Below, piece after piece: positions 12,100 to 24,319 of a DNA stretch of 64,000 bases. Position numbers and translations under genes: made by a program. The notes beneath the pieces are model-generated. The model worked only from the letters and a program-made list of their open reading frames with translations, was not told the origin of the DNA and did not search any database. Position 1 is the stretch's first letter. The number at the start of each line of letters is the position of its first letter. Source of the DNA: Pyrenula massariospora (lineage: Eukaryota > Ascomycota > Eurotiomycetes > Pyrenulales > Pyrenulaceae); the NCBI GenBank assembly GCA_021030905.1, contig JAGFMI010000018.1, positions 248,001 to 312,000 of the forward strand, in the 5' to 3' direction.

Positions 12100-14597
12100 A
12101 TGTCCAATACAGATCAAGATGACGGTGTCGCCCAAGTTGGTGAAACAGCTACAGCTCGCACCTATCACCTCAGCGATAATACGTCTCATCCCGGAGGAGA
12201 AGAAGCTCATCCAAAGTCTCCTAATGATAAAGACAGCCCAGGAGTTGACGGGAAATCTACCGAAGCGGGAATTTCAAAGGTGAGCAGTAGACCAGACGGT
12301 GGGTGGGGAGCCGCCGCGGCAGCTGGCCATGGTCCAGGCGAGATCGGGGCTCGTGCATACGAATCATTAAAAGCAAGCCAATCAGGAACGAGGGACGGTC
12401 CAAATGAATCCATTCACAACGCTGGACCTGATTCTACGGATGCGGAAGAAGCTGACCACATTCCTCAACAGAGAGTCGCGCCAGAAACGCTGGAGAGTGA
12501 GGTCAGCAAGTCTGGAACCGTTGAGAAACAGACAAGCGAGACTAAGCCGTCTGAAGTTGTGGGAGCAGTCGACAACAACGGCATCGAAAGCGGCAAGGAC
12601 CAAGTCCAAAAAGAGGACCTAAGTCCGGAAAAGCCAGCGAAAGATACCGCTGATTCTGAACAAGACGATCATCCTAGTGAGGCTTCTGCAGCTTCGGCTG
12701 GTGGAGTTGCCGCAGCTGCTGATGGAGCAGCGTTTGCGTACCAGAGGCACAATGACCAAGTCAAACAAGAATTGGGGAAAGAATCTTCCACTGTCGAGAA
12801 GCCGCCTGCTGAAAACAATCCCCAAAATACGAGCACTGCGGTGGCGGCAGAAGAGAGCTTGCCTGCGCGGCCTGAGAAACTTGAGCTGGAAAAGTCGGCA
12901 GCTTCAAGCGGCGCCGCGGATGTAAAGGAGGTGCCTGCCGAAGAACCTTCCACCGTAAAAGAGCCCGGTGACACTAAGAAGATGCCAGCTGTAGTAGCTG
13001 GAACAGACACAACAGGATCCGTGGAGCCTCCTAGTCACGAGCCACCGGAGCCGCCCAGTGCTCAAAATAAAACAGATGCTGAAGCAACGCCACCAAAAAA
13101 GCACTTCTGGCAATCTTCTAAGAAAGAAGAAGCCGTTGCAGTCGGCGCCGGGACCGGGGCGGCAGTCGCAGCGGAGGACAAAGAGCATGAACATCCTCAG
13201 GAAAGTGAAGCACAAGAGTCGGCAGCTGGAACAAATCAAGTCAATGACCAACAAGGGCCCCAAAAAGAGCAAGCTCAGCAAACATTGAGCGCACAAAAGC
13301 CTGCCGCAAATGAGGCCATTGCATCCCCGGAGTCAAACCGCAGTCAGCCTATACAAGGAAGCACGCAGAGAGATGTTTCTCCTGGCAATAGGACCGCGCC
13401 TCCAGAGGAGCATCCAAGGGATCCTTCTCCACTTACAACATCAGCTGACCACGCAGATGAGAAGCCTGCTCATCACGCCCATTTCGCTCCAGACCCCATC
13501 GTAGACCACAATCCTGACCAAACTACCGAGAGACGCTCATCTACCTATCAAGAGAATTTACATCTTGGTGATGCAACGGGCGATCTCAATGATGGGGCAG
13601 ACTTCCACAAACGACCATCCACAACACACAACCCAATGTGCGTAAATTTCTCCAACTACTCTTGTATCCTCTCACTAACATCGCTTTCAGAATCAAAGCT
13701 CGTGACGCCCTCTTCCCTGCCGGCGCTGGCCCCGCTGCCGATGTTGCCCCAGTCTACGAAAGCGATGCGAACTTCCACCCTACCCCATCCAAATCCCATA
13801 ACCCTATCATAGCCGTCCGCGACCACCTATTTCCTGCCGGCAAAGGGGGTTCGGCAGATTTAGCCGAGTTTGAAAGCGATCCAAATTTCCACAAGAAGCC
13901 TTCCAAGTCACATAACCCGATGTATGTTTCTTTTCCCTCTTTATTTTCTCTATGCCACGGTTTAAGGACGTTACAATGACCCTACTAACCACGAAATCAC
14001 CATCCCAGAATCGCCGTCCGCGACGCCCTCTTCCCCGCCGGCAGCGGCAACCCAACAGACGAACACGCCTCAACGCATCCCCGCTTCCTCGACACAGAAG
14101 CCCACACCCAATTCCCCGGCCACGAAACCCAACCCGCCCCCTCCGAACCTAGCACCAGCACCAGCACCACCAACCCCACCCCCAACGTCATCATCGAACC
14201 GCGCACCCACCTCCCCATGGACCTCTCCCGCGGCACCGGCCCCGGCGGCATCGACGGCAACCGCCACAACCCAGGCTACACGGGCGGCGGCCACCCCCCA
14301 CCCCCAATCTCGAGCCTCGAATCCGACCGCCGCGCCAGCACCGTCGTCGAGCCCCGCACCGGCCTGCCGATGGACCTGCGCAAGGGCAGCGGCGAGGGCG
14401 GGATCGACGGGAATGCGCACAATCCGGGGTATACGGATGGGGGGCACGCGGTGCCGGATCCGGCGGAGAGGGTGGAGGAGAGGAGGAAGAGTACGGTGGT
14501 GGAGCCGCGGACGGGGTTGGCGATGGATTTGAGGAAGGGGAGTGGTAAGGGGGGGATTGATGGGGCGCCTGTGCCGGGGTTTGAGGCGGGGACGTGA
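12100..14597 (+). CDS. Disordered protein with two families of tandem repeats
   Basis: Three exons (12100-13637, 13691-13921, 14009-14597) encode 785 residues. I do not recognise a characterised family. About the first 500 residues are highly charged low-complexity sequence rich in Glu, Lys, Ala, Ser and Pro, with an Ala-rich patch after SSRPDGGWG. From residue ~510 come three copies of a module of roughly 35 residues centred on HNPIIxxRDxLFPAG. After a Pro/Thr spacer come three copies of a second module, roughly EPRTxLPMDLxxGxGxGGIDG followed by HNPGYTxGGH; the last copy is truncated. There is no signal peptide or transmembrane segment. The start is the ATG at 12100; an upstream in-frame extension has only GTG. 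Both introns interrupt the same codon position of module one. Function is unknown; a scaffold or stress-related disordered protein is only a guess. Confidence 0.85.
13615..14045 (+). repeat. Three-copy protein-coding repeat, HNPII..RD.LFPAG module
   Basis: Copies centre on HNPIIKARDALFPAG, HNPIIAVRDHLFPAG and HNPIIAVRDALFPAG, separated by acidic spacers of the type ESDANFHPTPSKS and ESDPNFHKKPSKS. Copies one and three are cut by introns after the second base of the first Ile codon; copy two has the codon uninterrupted. Confidence 0.85.
14187..14594 (+). repeat. Three-copy protein-coding repeat, EPRT.LPMDL..G.G.GGIDG module
   Basis: Copies begin near 14187, 14340 and 14492. The first two run through GGIDG and HNPGYT; the third stops after GGIDGAPVPGF at the end of the protein. 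DNA identity between copies is reduced because the first is written in C-rich codons and the last in G-rich codons, although the amino acids are conserved. Confidence 0.85.
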
Positions 14598-14954
14598 TTG
14601 GGGTGGGGGGGATAGGCTGTGAGGTAGGGTAGGGAGGGCAGAGAGATAGGGAGAGGCTGGAGAACCCAAGGTCGCTGTTCGCGCTCTTGGCATATAGTCT
14701 TCACCTGTCGATTACAATTCCTCGATGTCAATCAGATAGTAAACGTGTTTGCCTACTCTAGCCTTAAGAAGTCATGACAAGCCATTGAGACGCCAGTCAA
14801 TGTAGAGATATTTTACACAATGTAACGATAAAATATTCATTTAAGTCGAGCACGTAATAAGCATTAACCATCCTCAAAAGCAACCGATCGCTATGCTAAG
14901 AACGCTCCACTCTCATGCAATGCACTCCCCTAAGCAGCACCTAACGAGGTTCCC
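14598..14954. other. Convergent 3' intergenic region
   Basis: This short gap lies between the 3' ends of the tandem-repeat gene and the PhoD-like gene. It presumably holds both polyadenylation regions. No gene is seen. Confidence 0.6.
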
Positions 14955-17900
14955 CTAAAACCACCGTCTCCTCCCTTTCTCACGATATGCCTCCACACCG
15001 CTGTACCCCTGGCTCACCGGCCGCGGAGCCTGATGGTTAGCTTGAACATGAGCCTGATGCTGAGCCTGGTGCTGGGCCTGATGCTGAGCTTGATACGGCG
15101 GCGGCAGCCCCTGGCCGCCCTGCGCATACCCATTGCCCAAGCCTCTCGATTCAAAGTGCGGCTTTGCTGCTCTCAGTGGTGGGGCTGGCTGAGCGGTAGA
15201 CGCCAGCCTCGGTCCCACCGCACCCTGGTGATGCGCGTCGTCGTCCACGTCTCCCTCTTCCGTCGTGTAAGACTCCGTATCGCTTTCTCTTCCGCCCCAG
15301 TTCCCTTTGCCCTGGTTATCCGCCAAGCTGCGCTTTCGTCTCCTACCAAAGCCTAACCTGTTCAACAAGGTAGGTCTTCGCTGAATCTGTTCATGTCCCT
15401 CTCCTTCGTGGTGCTCATCGCTTGTGCCGTCGTAGAAAAGTGCGGGCACGAGCAGCCGATAGGGAGTGGTGATGCCAGCAGGATCCTTTTGGTTGACCTC
15501 GCAATTGATCACGATGTCTAAGCCGCCGTCTAAATTTATATGATCGTTGATAACCTCGCCTTCCCCATCCAGGCCCACACCACCGCCCCTCTTGGCTGCT
15601 TTTTCGCTGAGATTGGTCGGCCTGCGCTGGAAATTCCCTACCGGGCGAGGAACTAGTCCAATATCGGAATGAGGGTCGTAAGAGGCGCGACGAACCGGCG
15701 CTGGCCTGGGTGCAGATACATCTTGACTGTCTGTACTCACGCGGCGTTGTGGGATAGCGCTTGAGGACACAGAGCGCTGCGGCTCCCCTGAAGAGTCAAA
15801 AGTATTTGCACGGTAGGCTGATGGTGGTGGGCCTCGACCACTCAGTCGCCGCAGCAGATTCCCAGGTTTGACGTCGTCGCGGGAAAAGGAGAAAGAGCGA
15901 CGACGTTTTTGAGGAACAATGTCTTCTGTATACTCCGAATGTCCTGATTCTGACCCATCATCTGAACTTGGAGGCGTCGGAGGTGGCGTGGTGCCAGGAT
16001 GATACTCGCGTATGGAGCACCAGTTGCGGCGTGGTAGGAGACGCTTGTTGTTCCGCGGTTTGCCATCCACATCATGAGTGAACATTGGGATCATGTCTTC
16101 ATCGGTCCATTCATCGAAATGATGAATTTTATTTCTCTTATTGAGAACGTCGGCCATCATTTCCGGAGGCGGCGTGTTCACGATAGCCGAAGAAATCACG
16201 TTGGGCATGTATCTATGATCTCGGTCCTTGGGTATCTTGAGCTTGGCTTTTGAGTAGAACTGCCCAATTGCCGCAAGGTGGACATCTCCTCCTAGTATTG
16301 TGACGCGAACGGATTTCTCGGCAGCAAGGTCCTGCAAATCGGTGATCAATTCAGCGCGTTCGCCTTTGTGCCCGCTAGCAGTCCAGTGATCATCTAGGTC
16401 ATCGAGGATTTCTACTCCACCATCGAACTTGTTCAAGAATCCACCCTTGAGCATCTTATATCTGCCCATTGCCTTGATTGGGTCCATTGCACGGCTTGTT
16501 AGGACGTTCTCTAACCATACGAGACGAGGGTAAGCGATAGGAACACCAAGCAGCACTACCAGAAAAGAAGTCAGCCTGAAATTGCAGTGCAACGCATTAA
16601 AGGAGATTGGCATTAGCAGAAAGCAGGTATTGCATCCATACCGATGAGATGTTTAGTTGTCCCCTCCACAATATCTCTTCGGCAGCGGTCTAGCACGGTT
16701 TCCATAGTTTGGGGAGTTATGATTTCACTCCGCTAGGCAAGCAGTCAGTAAAATACCTGCATCAGCAATTTTCTTCACATACAGTCCGTTCAGTCCGGCA
16801 ATCAAGGCCAAGAAATGCCACACTACGACCCATAGACATGAACAAGCTTCTGCTTTGCTGCTGAATGTATGGCCCAGGCGATTCGCCCAGAAGCCAACTT
16901 GGCTCATCCTCGGTGAGTTCTTCCGCAACGCTTTGATGCTGAAATAGCATGTAATACTTGAAGGCAATTTCTCCCAGGCCCATGAAAACAGGGGTGTTCA
17001 TGAAATTGTCGGGATACGACCCGAATCCGTCAATAATGTCGTGATCGTCCCATACATTGACCATTGGGATCTGCGAGCTCGCCATCCCAAACAATCCCTG
17101 TGAGAACCACATTGCGTATCTGTTCAGATAGAATGTCTCGAGCTCTTCCTTCATTTCAGGTGAGAACGGAGCATGATGTTTCTCATGCGGATTCCTCAGT
17201 TTTGTCCAATCACCAAAGTGTCTCGTCTGTACCATAGCTCTGTCGTTATATATTTGATCGCCGCCACCAATCATAACGTGGAAAGGGCGAGTTTGATGAG
17301 TATTAAGCACGTCTCTCCACAGGGGATCTGGACCACTAAAATCATGAGAATTGACGGAAAGGCTGAAACCATTGCAACTGTGGAACATAATGTTCATTGC
17401 TTTTCCTTTTGCAGGCACCCAGAACCCAATTGAAGGGCCTTGATTGATACGATATGCAATATGCTGTTGCTGCTCAGCAAGCTCGATCTCAAGATTGAAT
17501 CGCCAGAAAGTTATGTCACGAGCAGGGTCGGCGTATAACCGGGCACCTTGTACTTCCTTCCATTTACCCAGAGTTTCTCCGTCGAGACTGGAAGTGCGTT
17601 TGTTTGGTGTCGAGGGCATACCGCTTCCATTCGAGAAGATGGGACTTGGTGAATTCTCGAAAAGGCCATTTTCGGTCTCTGTGGTTGACAGATCTCGGGA
17701 TTCTTCCAAATGATCAACGGGTCTGACATATAAAGTTTGGCCCGTTCTCGAGACTTTTGTGAGTCCTGCCAACGGGTCAACGTATTCGGGTGCCAAAGGA
17801 CCCTCATCGCCATTGATTTGCTCCGGGGGAGGTGGTAACAGTTCCCTCGGCTGTAAAAAAAGTCTCAAGACTGGGACAGTCTCATATGAAGACTGAGAGT

Positions 17901-20037
17901 CCTGTGTGACGATCATGACACTTCCTCTCCACATCTCTTTCTCTGCGATCGACTGACCTTGAGGGCCGTGACGTTGAGTCCTCATCCCAGTATATCTCAA
18001 CAATGGTCCACACCTGAGATATAAAGGAGGATTGAAAGTAGTCTGTCCATCACTATCTGTGGCATTGCGATGTTCTGGATAAGCTTGGGACGCTCTTTGG
18101 CTCTTCCGCCGGGTACCTGTCCCTCCTCCCTCCCACCAAGCCTTGTTCTTGTCAATGATTTCAGTGTCGGCGAGGTCCAAGTCTGCGCTTGTTAAGCGAG
18201 CAATTCCTGCGGTTTTCCATTCGTTAACCGGACGTGCTCGATCGAACGGTTCCTTGAATGATACGCTTTGACGGTTCGGCTTGCGATGGAACATATCGGA
18301 TAAGTGATGGTGGCGATCCTCTTCAGGAGGTTCCTCAGGCGATACATCATGCAGCCCAAGCCCTATGGGTTTGGCAGTCGACTCTGAAGTCTTGCGTTGC
18401 CCATTGGGGTGCTGTGGTGTATCTTCTGCGCGGTAATGACTCGTACCGTCATGTGTTGTGTCCTTGTCACCGCTGGCATTGCCTGAGTTCTTCTGAGCCA
18501 TGTATGCCGATTGTTCCACTGGAATTTTTCTCGTTCGACTCGGTTCGGCTTCGGTCTCATTTTGGCGATGGTAATTCGCTGGTGCCTTCTTCTGTAATTT
18601 TTTCGAGTTGCTCCTTCCAAGACTACCGATAGCAGCGCCCGCAGTAGCAGTGGCGGCAGTGTCCTTGGTGGCACCTTCAGAGAGCACAGCCTTGTGTGAT
18701 GAATTTGACTCTCGAGCTGGGCCCGTTCTAGGCAGGTCGTGATCAGAGGGAAACGATGCCTCGGGTTGCCGATTCTGCAAGGAGACAGCCCGAGTTATAT
18801 TTGATGGAATAGCATGAGTGGGCTGACGAGTGCTTTTGCTGCGGCCAACTTGAGCTTGAGTACGTGTTTGGGGGGGATCAGCGCGAATCGATGGTTCGTC
18901 CTCTGGCCGCCTGCGTAAAGTCTGAGAAGTGTGGGCAGGGTGTGGCTGTGACATTTCTTTCCATGTTGATTTCGTTACTTGTGCATCCTGCGACATTGAT
19001 ACATCGTGACGATCTATCGGCTGCCGATTCATAGGCTGCTGGTCTATTGGTTGGTCGACAGGCTCACGCTCTTCATAGTGGAACGTTGCGCGGCCATTCC
19101 CAGACAGTCTCCTAACGTCCGGTTTTCGATTTGGGACAGTTGCAGAATGATGGAGTCTGTTTCGGTGCGTGGTGCTCAGATTCCGTACCAAGCCTGCATC
19201 TTCGAGATTCGATGGTTCTTCAGGTGCGGCACGCGGCGAGTATCTCTGCGTATTCCCTGCTTCTTTGCTCGCACGACGACCACCACGACCCGCTTTTGCC
19301 TCCCTCAGAAGCATTTCAGCTTCTTCAACCCGAGCACGCTTTTCTTCCTTGGTGATATCGTTCAAGGTAACCTCAAGTTTTTGCAAAGGTGAGCGATCGG
19401 ACGCCCAGTCCCGCTTTTGGTCATCATCAATCTGGTTCGGAGATCTAACCGTAGAAACAGGGCTGACCGGCGAATACGGATCAATCGGGCGTTTTAGGGC
19501 TTCGGCGGGTCGACGAGTGGATGTGGATTGGCTCACAGATGGACCTCGACGGGGAGGGTTCTGAGTTAAAGTTATGCGGCCATTCGTAGTCTCCTTTGTT
19601 GTGCTTCTTCTCCGATGTTGGTGATCTGGTGAAGAAGCAAAGCCGGTTTCCTCACCAGGGTATCGTTGACTAGTACTGATAGGAGACTGTCCATAAGGTT
19701 GACGAACAGCTTGCCAGTCGGTTCCAGCGGCATAAGAGTCTGGTGTCAAAGGCGATACTTTTGCTCTTTCAGAAAAAGAACGCGGACCGCCTGATCGAGG
19801 AGGGAGCGGGTCTCGAGCGTAAGAGTCTCTGGTAGCGATCGGCGACACATTTGGAGCGGTTCGGCTGGGCGAAATGTCCTCCAAGTCCTCTTGATACTTT
19901 TGTGGAACGAATTTCCCATTCTGTGGATGTTGTGTTCTCTGGGATCGTGAGCGTCCAACACCATTGATCCGTGGTGCGTCCGGAGGAGCATTGGATCCTT
20001 GGTTCATATCGTATGGTTGTCTTAAGGTTGCAGCCAT
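14955..20037 (-). CDS. PhoD-like metallophosphatase domain protein
   Basis: Three exons in coding order (20037-16783, 16732-16642, 16555-14955) encode 1648 residues. The first 600 or so residues are disordered, Arg/Ser/Pro/Gln-rich, with one predicted helix (LQKLEVTLNDITKEEKRARV). The PhoD-type phosphatase region spans about residues 850-1260: FHSCNGF, GGGDQIYND (~924), VWDDHDIIDGFGSYPD (~995), FLGLDCRTERT (end of exon 1), PRLVWLENVL and ILGGDVHLAAIG (~1205). These Asp/His clusters are the expected metal-binding sites. The C-terminal 350 residues are again disordered, with a Gln/Ala/His repeat (QAQHQAQHQAQHQAH). There is no signal peptide, so an intracellular role is likely. PhoD enzymes are phosphodiesterases or phosphomonoesterases; the substrate of these large fungal members is not known to me. 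Confidence 0.92.
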
Positions 20038-21334
20038 CTTTCCAGCAATTTCGAGCGAGTTTATTTAACCCAACTTGCGCCGACCCGCAAGTCTAATTGT
20101 TCATACACCCAAGAATTAAAGGCGAGTGCAGGTCGGGTTGGACAAGCCCATACAACTCGAATTGGCGCTATTTGGACTTGGTCCGATGGAGAGCTGAAGC
20201 GTGCATCGAATCTATAGTGAAAAAAGAACCGAAACGGCCGTCCTAGTGATGACGGCAGGAAACGGGGCGGCGCATGAGAAGCGAAGACTTCAACAGGTCG
20301 GAGGGACAAGGCAGTGCAGACGTAAGCTTCGCCCACACAATGTTAAATTCTTAAAAAGCATTATCGGGTACCCACGGGCGCTTAGACAGCGAAGATGTGG
20401 CCCAGCTTTTGAAGAGGTCAGTGGATTTGAAAATCAAGGCAGAGGGCTGTATTTCTTCTTGGGTGGCTGGCTTGCATGCAGGCTGTTTGATAGCGAGCCT
20501 TTCCGCGTACGGGTTGGCGGCAGCCGATGACGAGCGGGAGAACGGGGCAGGGATCCGCCTGGATAGAGGTTCCAGCAGCCGCCAACATAGTTAGAATAAT
20601 TTGTTACTATGGCACCTCCCACGCCACCTGATCAGCACAGGGTGCCCGTTACACACGTAGAACAGATGTGCGGGCGTGCGACGGTGGAGAAACAGTCCGC
20701 AACGATGGACGTGGGGCTCATTATCGTTTGGTTCCAGGAGTACCTAATGTTCCTCCTCACCAAGCTCGACGCTTTCTGGCTGACAGGTCACGAGCAAGCA
20801 AGGTTAACCACCTTAGTGTAAGGGCAAAGTTGGACCCCCGATTTTTAGGGGCAACGGTTGGTGCATCTCCGCAACCTGCGGCGGCGAGCAGCCCTGGCGA
20901 AAAGACACCTGTGGTTGAGCAACCCGTAACCCATTTGGGAAAATGTCTGTCTTCATCGAAATGTTTGTAAGACGCGCAGCTATCTGAACTAGACGCTGCG
21001 ATCAGATAACCCTACACCGTACCCTGTGAGGAAGTCACTCCAAGGCCCTTCTCATTACAATCAAGAACAGGCCGAGATCCTCTGTCTCTTTGACCGGCCA
21101 TCTCAAAGCCGCGCACGTTCCATCCTACTGAAACGCCAACCTTCACACGTCTCGACACCTCACGAACGTGCTCTTACCTCCCTCGAATTCTACAACCTCG
21201 CTCGGATTCGCGCCCCTCCCGTACGTTATTTCTAGTCAGCATTTCTTCAATCGCATCTACATCAAAGAAAGTCTCACGCATCGCTCAAACTCCATACGAA
21301 TGCGACCTCTTCCAAGTCTCGTTATTTCTGAATC
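20038..21334. other. Divergent intergenic region
   Basis: This lies between the start of the PhoD-like gene and the start of kex2, so it holds both promoters. Short open frames have no recognisable domains. The last 150 bases before the kex2 ATG are pyrimidine-rich, as is common for fungal 5' leaders. Confidence 0.6.
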
Positions 21335-23942
21335 ATGAGGCTTCTCCGGCCTCTGGGCCTCCTTCTACTCGCCAGTGGAGCCTGTCAATCTTTACGGATC
21401 AGAGACCATGAAAAATTTGACTATTTCTCCATCCACCTTGAGCCATCGGTGTCACCATTCGAAGTAGCGCAGTCCCTCGGGGTCAATTGTGAGGGTCCAA
21501 TCGGCGAACTCCCAGATCACTATACCTTCTCGGCTCCCAAGCATAATAGCCAGCAAATTCAGAACACATTAGATGAGCTCAGGAAGAGGCGGCGGAGACG
21601 CGGCTTGCATGCTGGGACGCTTGAGGATAGGAGCGGGCTTTATGCGATCAAGTGGTCCGAAAAACAGAAATTGAAGAAGCGGCTGGTGAAAAGAATCCCA
21701 CCTCCTTCACTTTCGAACCGGCAAGAGTCAAGTCAGAATGAGCCTGAGTATGATCCAAAAGAGATTGAAGCAGCCGTGCAGAGACTCAATGATACGATAG
21801 CCACTCTCGAGATTAATGACCCCATCTTCAGAGACCAGTGGCATCTTCTCAACACGCAGCAGCCTGGACATGATATGAATGTTACTGGAGTATGGTTGGA
21901 TGGTATCACAGGCGAGGGCGCCATAAGCGCCATCATCGATGACGGCCTAGACATGGACAGTGATGACCTCAAGGCCAACTATTACGCCGAGGGATCCTAC
22001 GATTTCAATGACCAGACAGAAGAACCGAAACCAAGGCTTTTCGATGATAAGCATGGGACAAGGTGTGCTGGAGAGGTCGCCGCGGTTAAAAATGATGTCT
22101 GTGGAGTCGGTATGGCGTATAACAGCAAGGTTGCTGGCATCCGCATTCTATCTAAGATCATCAGTGATGAGGACGAGGCGATTGCTGTCAATTACGGTTT
22201 CAAGGACACTCATATTTATTCATGTTCTTGGGGACCTCCTGACGACGGACAGACGATGGAAACTCCAGGTATCTTAATCCAGAGGGCCATGGCCAATGGC
22301 GTTGCCCGGGGCAGAGAGAGCTTGGGGTCGATATTCGTTTTTGCGGCTGGCAACGGAGCTGCAAGTGAGGACAACTGCAATTTCGACGGATACACCAACA
22401 GCATCTACAGCATCACTGTTGGGGCCATCGATCGGGATGGTAATCACCCATACTATTCAGAGTCCTGCTCCGCGGTTCTGGTCGTTACATACAGTAGCGG
22501 TGGGTCTGACGCCATACACACTACAGACGTTGGGGAGAACAAATGCTATACTGGCCATGGCGGAACCTCTGCTGCAGGGCCGTTGCACGTTGGAACAATA
22601 GCATTAGCCTTGAGTGTACGACCAGATCTGAACTGGAGAGACATGCAGTATATCTCCATTGAAGCTGCTGTTCCAGTCCACGAGGACGACGGATCCTGGC
22701 AAACAACCTACACGGGTAAAAAGTTTAGTCACATGTACGGGTATGGCAAAGTCGATACCTGGAAGTTTGTAGAGGTGGCCAAGAATTTCAAATCGGTAAA
22801 ACGGCAGGCATGGTACCATTCTCCCTGGCTGTCAGTCCTCCACGAAATCCCGCAAGGCGATCAAGGGCTATCTAGCACTTTCGAGATTACGAAAGACATG
22901 ATGACTGAGGCAAACTTGGAAAGGCTCGAACACGTTACTGTGACGATGAACGTCAACCATACTAGACGAGGGGATATCAGTGTGGAGCTGAGGAGTCCCG
23001 AAAACATTGTTAGCCACTTGAGTGTAACACGACGCTTGGATAACGCTGCTGTGGGTTACGAAGATTGGACTTTTATGTCTGTCGCTCACTGGTAAGTTCC
23101 CCGTTTATCTGTTTCTGTCAGTCGAGACTCATCTGTTTTGTAGGGGCGAGCTGGGTATTGGGAAATGGACCATCGTCGTGAAAGATACCGATATAAACGA
23201 GCACAATGGAACTTTCATTGATTGGAGACTCAACCTCTGGGGTGAGTCTATTTTTGGAGGCTCTCAAGTGCTGCATCCGTTGCCGGATGAACACGATGAT
23301 GACCACGAGACTCTACCTGCGACCGTAGCCACTACAAGTGTTACAGCGACGAAAGCATCTTCGGCGCTTGGGAATCCTACTGATCATATTGACCGTCCTG
23401 GCATTGCCAAGCCTACCACTAGCGACGAACCTTCCGCAACTCCGCCGTCAGATGCTCAACCAACGGAAACACAATCTACTTCCTCCACAACGACAACACC
23501 TACTGCGACTCCAACAGAGACGCCATCCGAGTCTTTCCTGCCGTCATTCTTCCCCACTTTTGGCGTCAGCAAACGCACTCAAATCTGGATCTACGGCTCG
23601 ATTGCTTCGATCGTGATCTTTTGCTCTGCGCTTGGAGTGTACTTCTATGTTCAGCGCAAGAAACGTCTCCGAAACAACCCGCGGGACGACTACGAATTCG
23701 AGATTCTTGACGACGAGGAGGACAAGGCAATGATTAACGGAAACACGGGCAGAAAAACGAAGCGGAGAGCTGGAGAATTGTATGATGCCTTTGCAGGAGA
23801 GAGCGACGAGGAAGTCTTCAGCGAAGAAGGAGAGGGGGACGATGAGCCGTACAGAGACACATTTGACGAGAAACATGGTGGTGGTGATGATGATCGAGAT
23901 GAACAAAAGAGGCTCCAGAGGGGGTCTGAGGATGGTGATTAG
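21335..23942 (+). CDS. kex2: Kexin-type Golgi processing endoprotease Kex2
   Basis: Two exons (21335-23091, 23144-23942) encode 851 residues. A signal peptide covers about residues 1-19. The propeptide ends at LVKR (119-120), a fitting autoprocessing site, before IPPPS. The subtilisin-like catalytic domain has D202 (IIDDGLDM), H240 (DDKHGTRC), N340 (FAAGNGA, oxyanion) and S412 (HGGTSAAGP). The P domain follows (HVTVTMNVNHTRRGDISVELRSP, then DWRLNLWGE after the intron). Next come a Ser/Thr/Pro-rich stalk, one membrane span (about IWIYGSIASIVIFCSALGVYF) and an acidic cytosolic tail containing YEFEIL, a plausible trans-Golgi retrieval signal. Kexins cut secreted precursors after KR or RR in the late Golgi. 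All key residues are present and the length matches the family. Confidence 0.97.
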
Positions 23943-24319
23943 AAAATATAAGCATCCTGCATGTATGGCGTGCATTATGTGGCGTTTGCCTTTAACACCT
24001 AAACTTTGCCCATGTACAGAGGCAGACTTTGAGCTGACTTGGAGTTCACGTGTGCTTCTATAAGCTTCAGAGAAGATTGGGCATAGAGTACCAGGTTCGG
24101 CTATGCTGAGACTTGCTATGACGAGTAACTATTTCACGAGCAAGTCAGGTCACGCAAGAAGGAGTCGATGTCAAAGTATTGGCATTTTCCACATATGGCC
24201 TAGCGCATGTTCTCATTCATTCAGGCAATTGACGGACCTTTCCTTGGGTCTGTAACTACTTCAAAGGCATTCTAATTAGGTTACATTGCCATAGCGTGAA
24301 GCTGGGCCTTCTCTGCAAT
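23943..24319. other. Short intergenic region
   Basis: This is the gap between kex2 and coq6, both on the plus strand. It holds the kex2 3' region and the coq6 promoter. Nothing else is seen. Confidence 0.6.

Noticed and set aside
14070-14693. 207-residue minus-strand open frame opposite the tandem-repeat gene
   Set aside because: It is a shadow of GC-rich coding sequence on the plus strand, low complexity, and has no family likeness.
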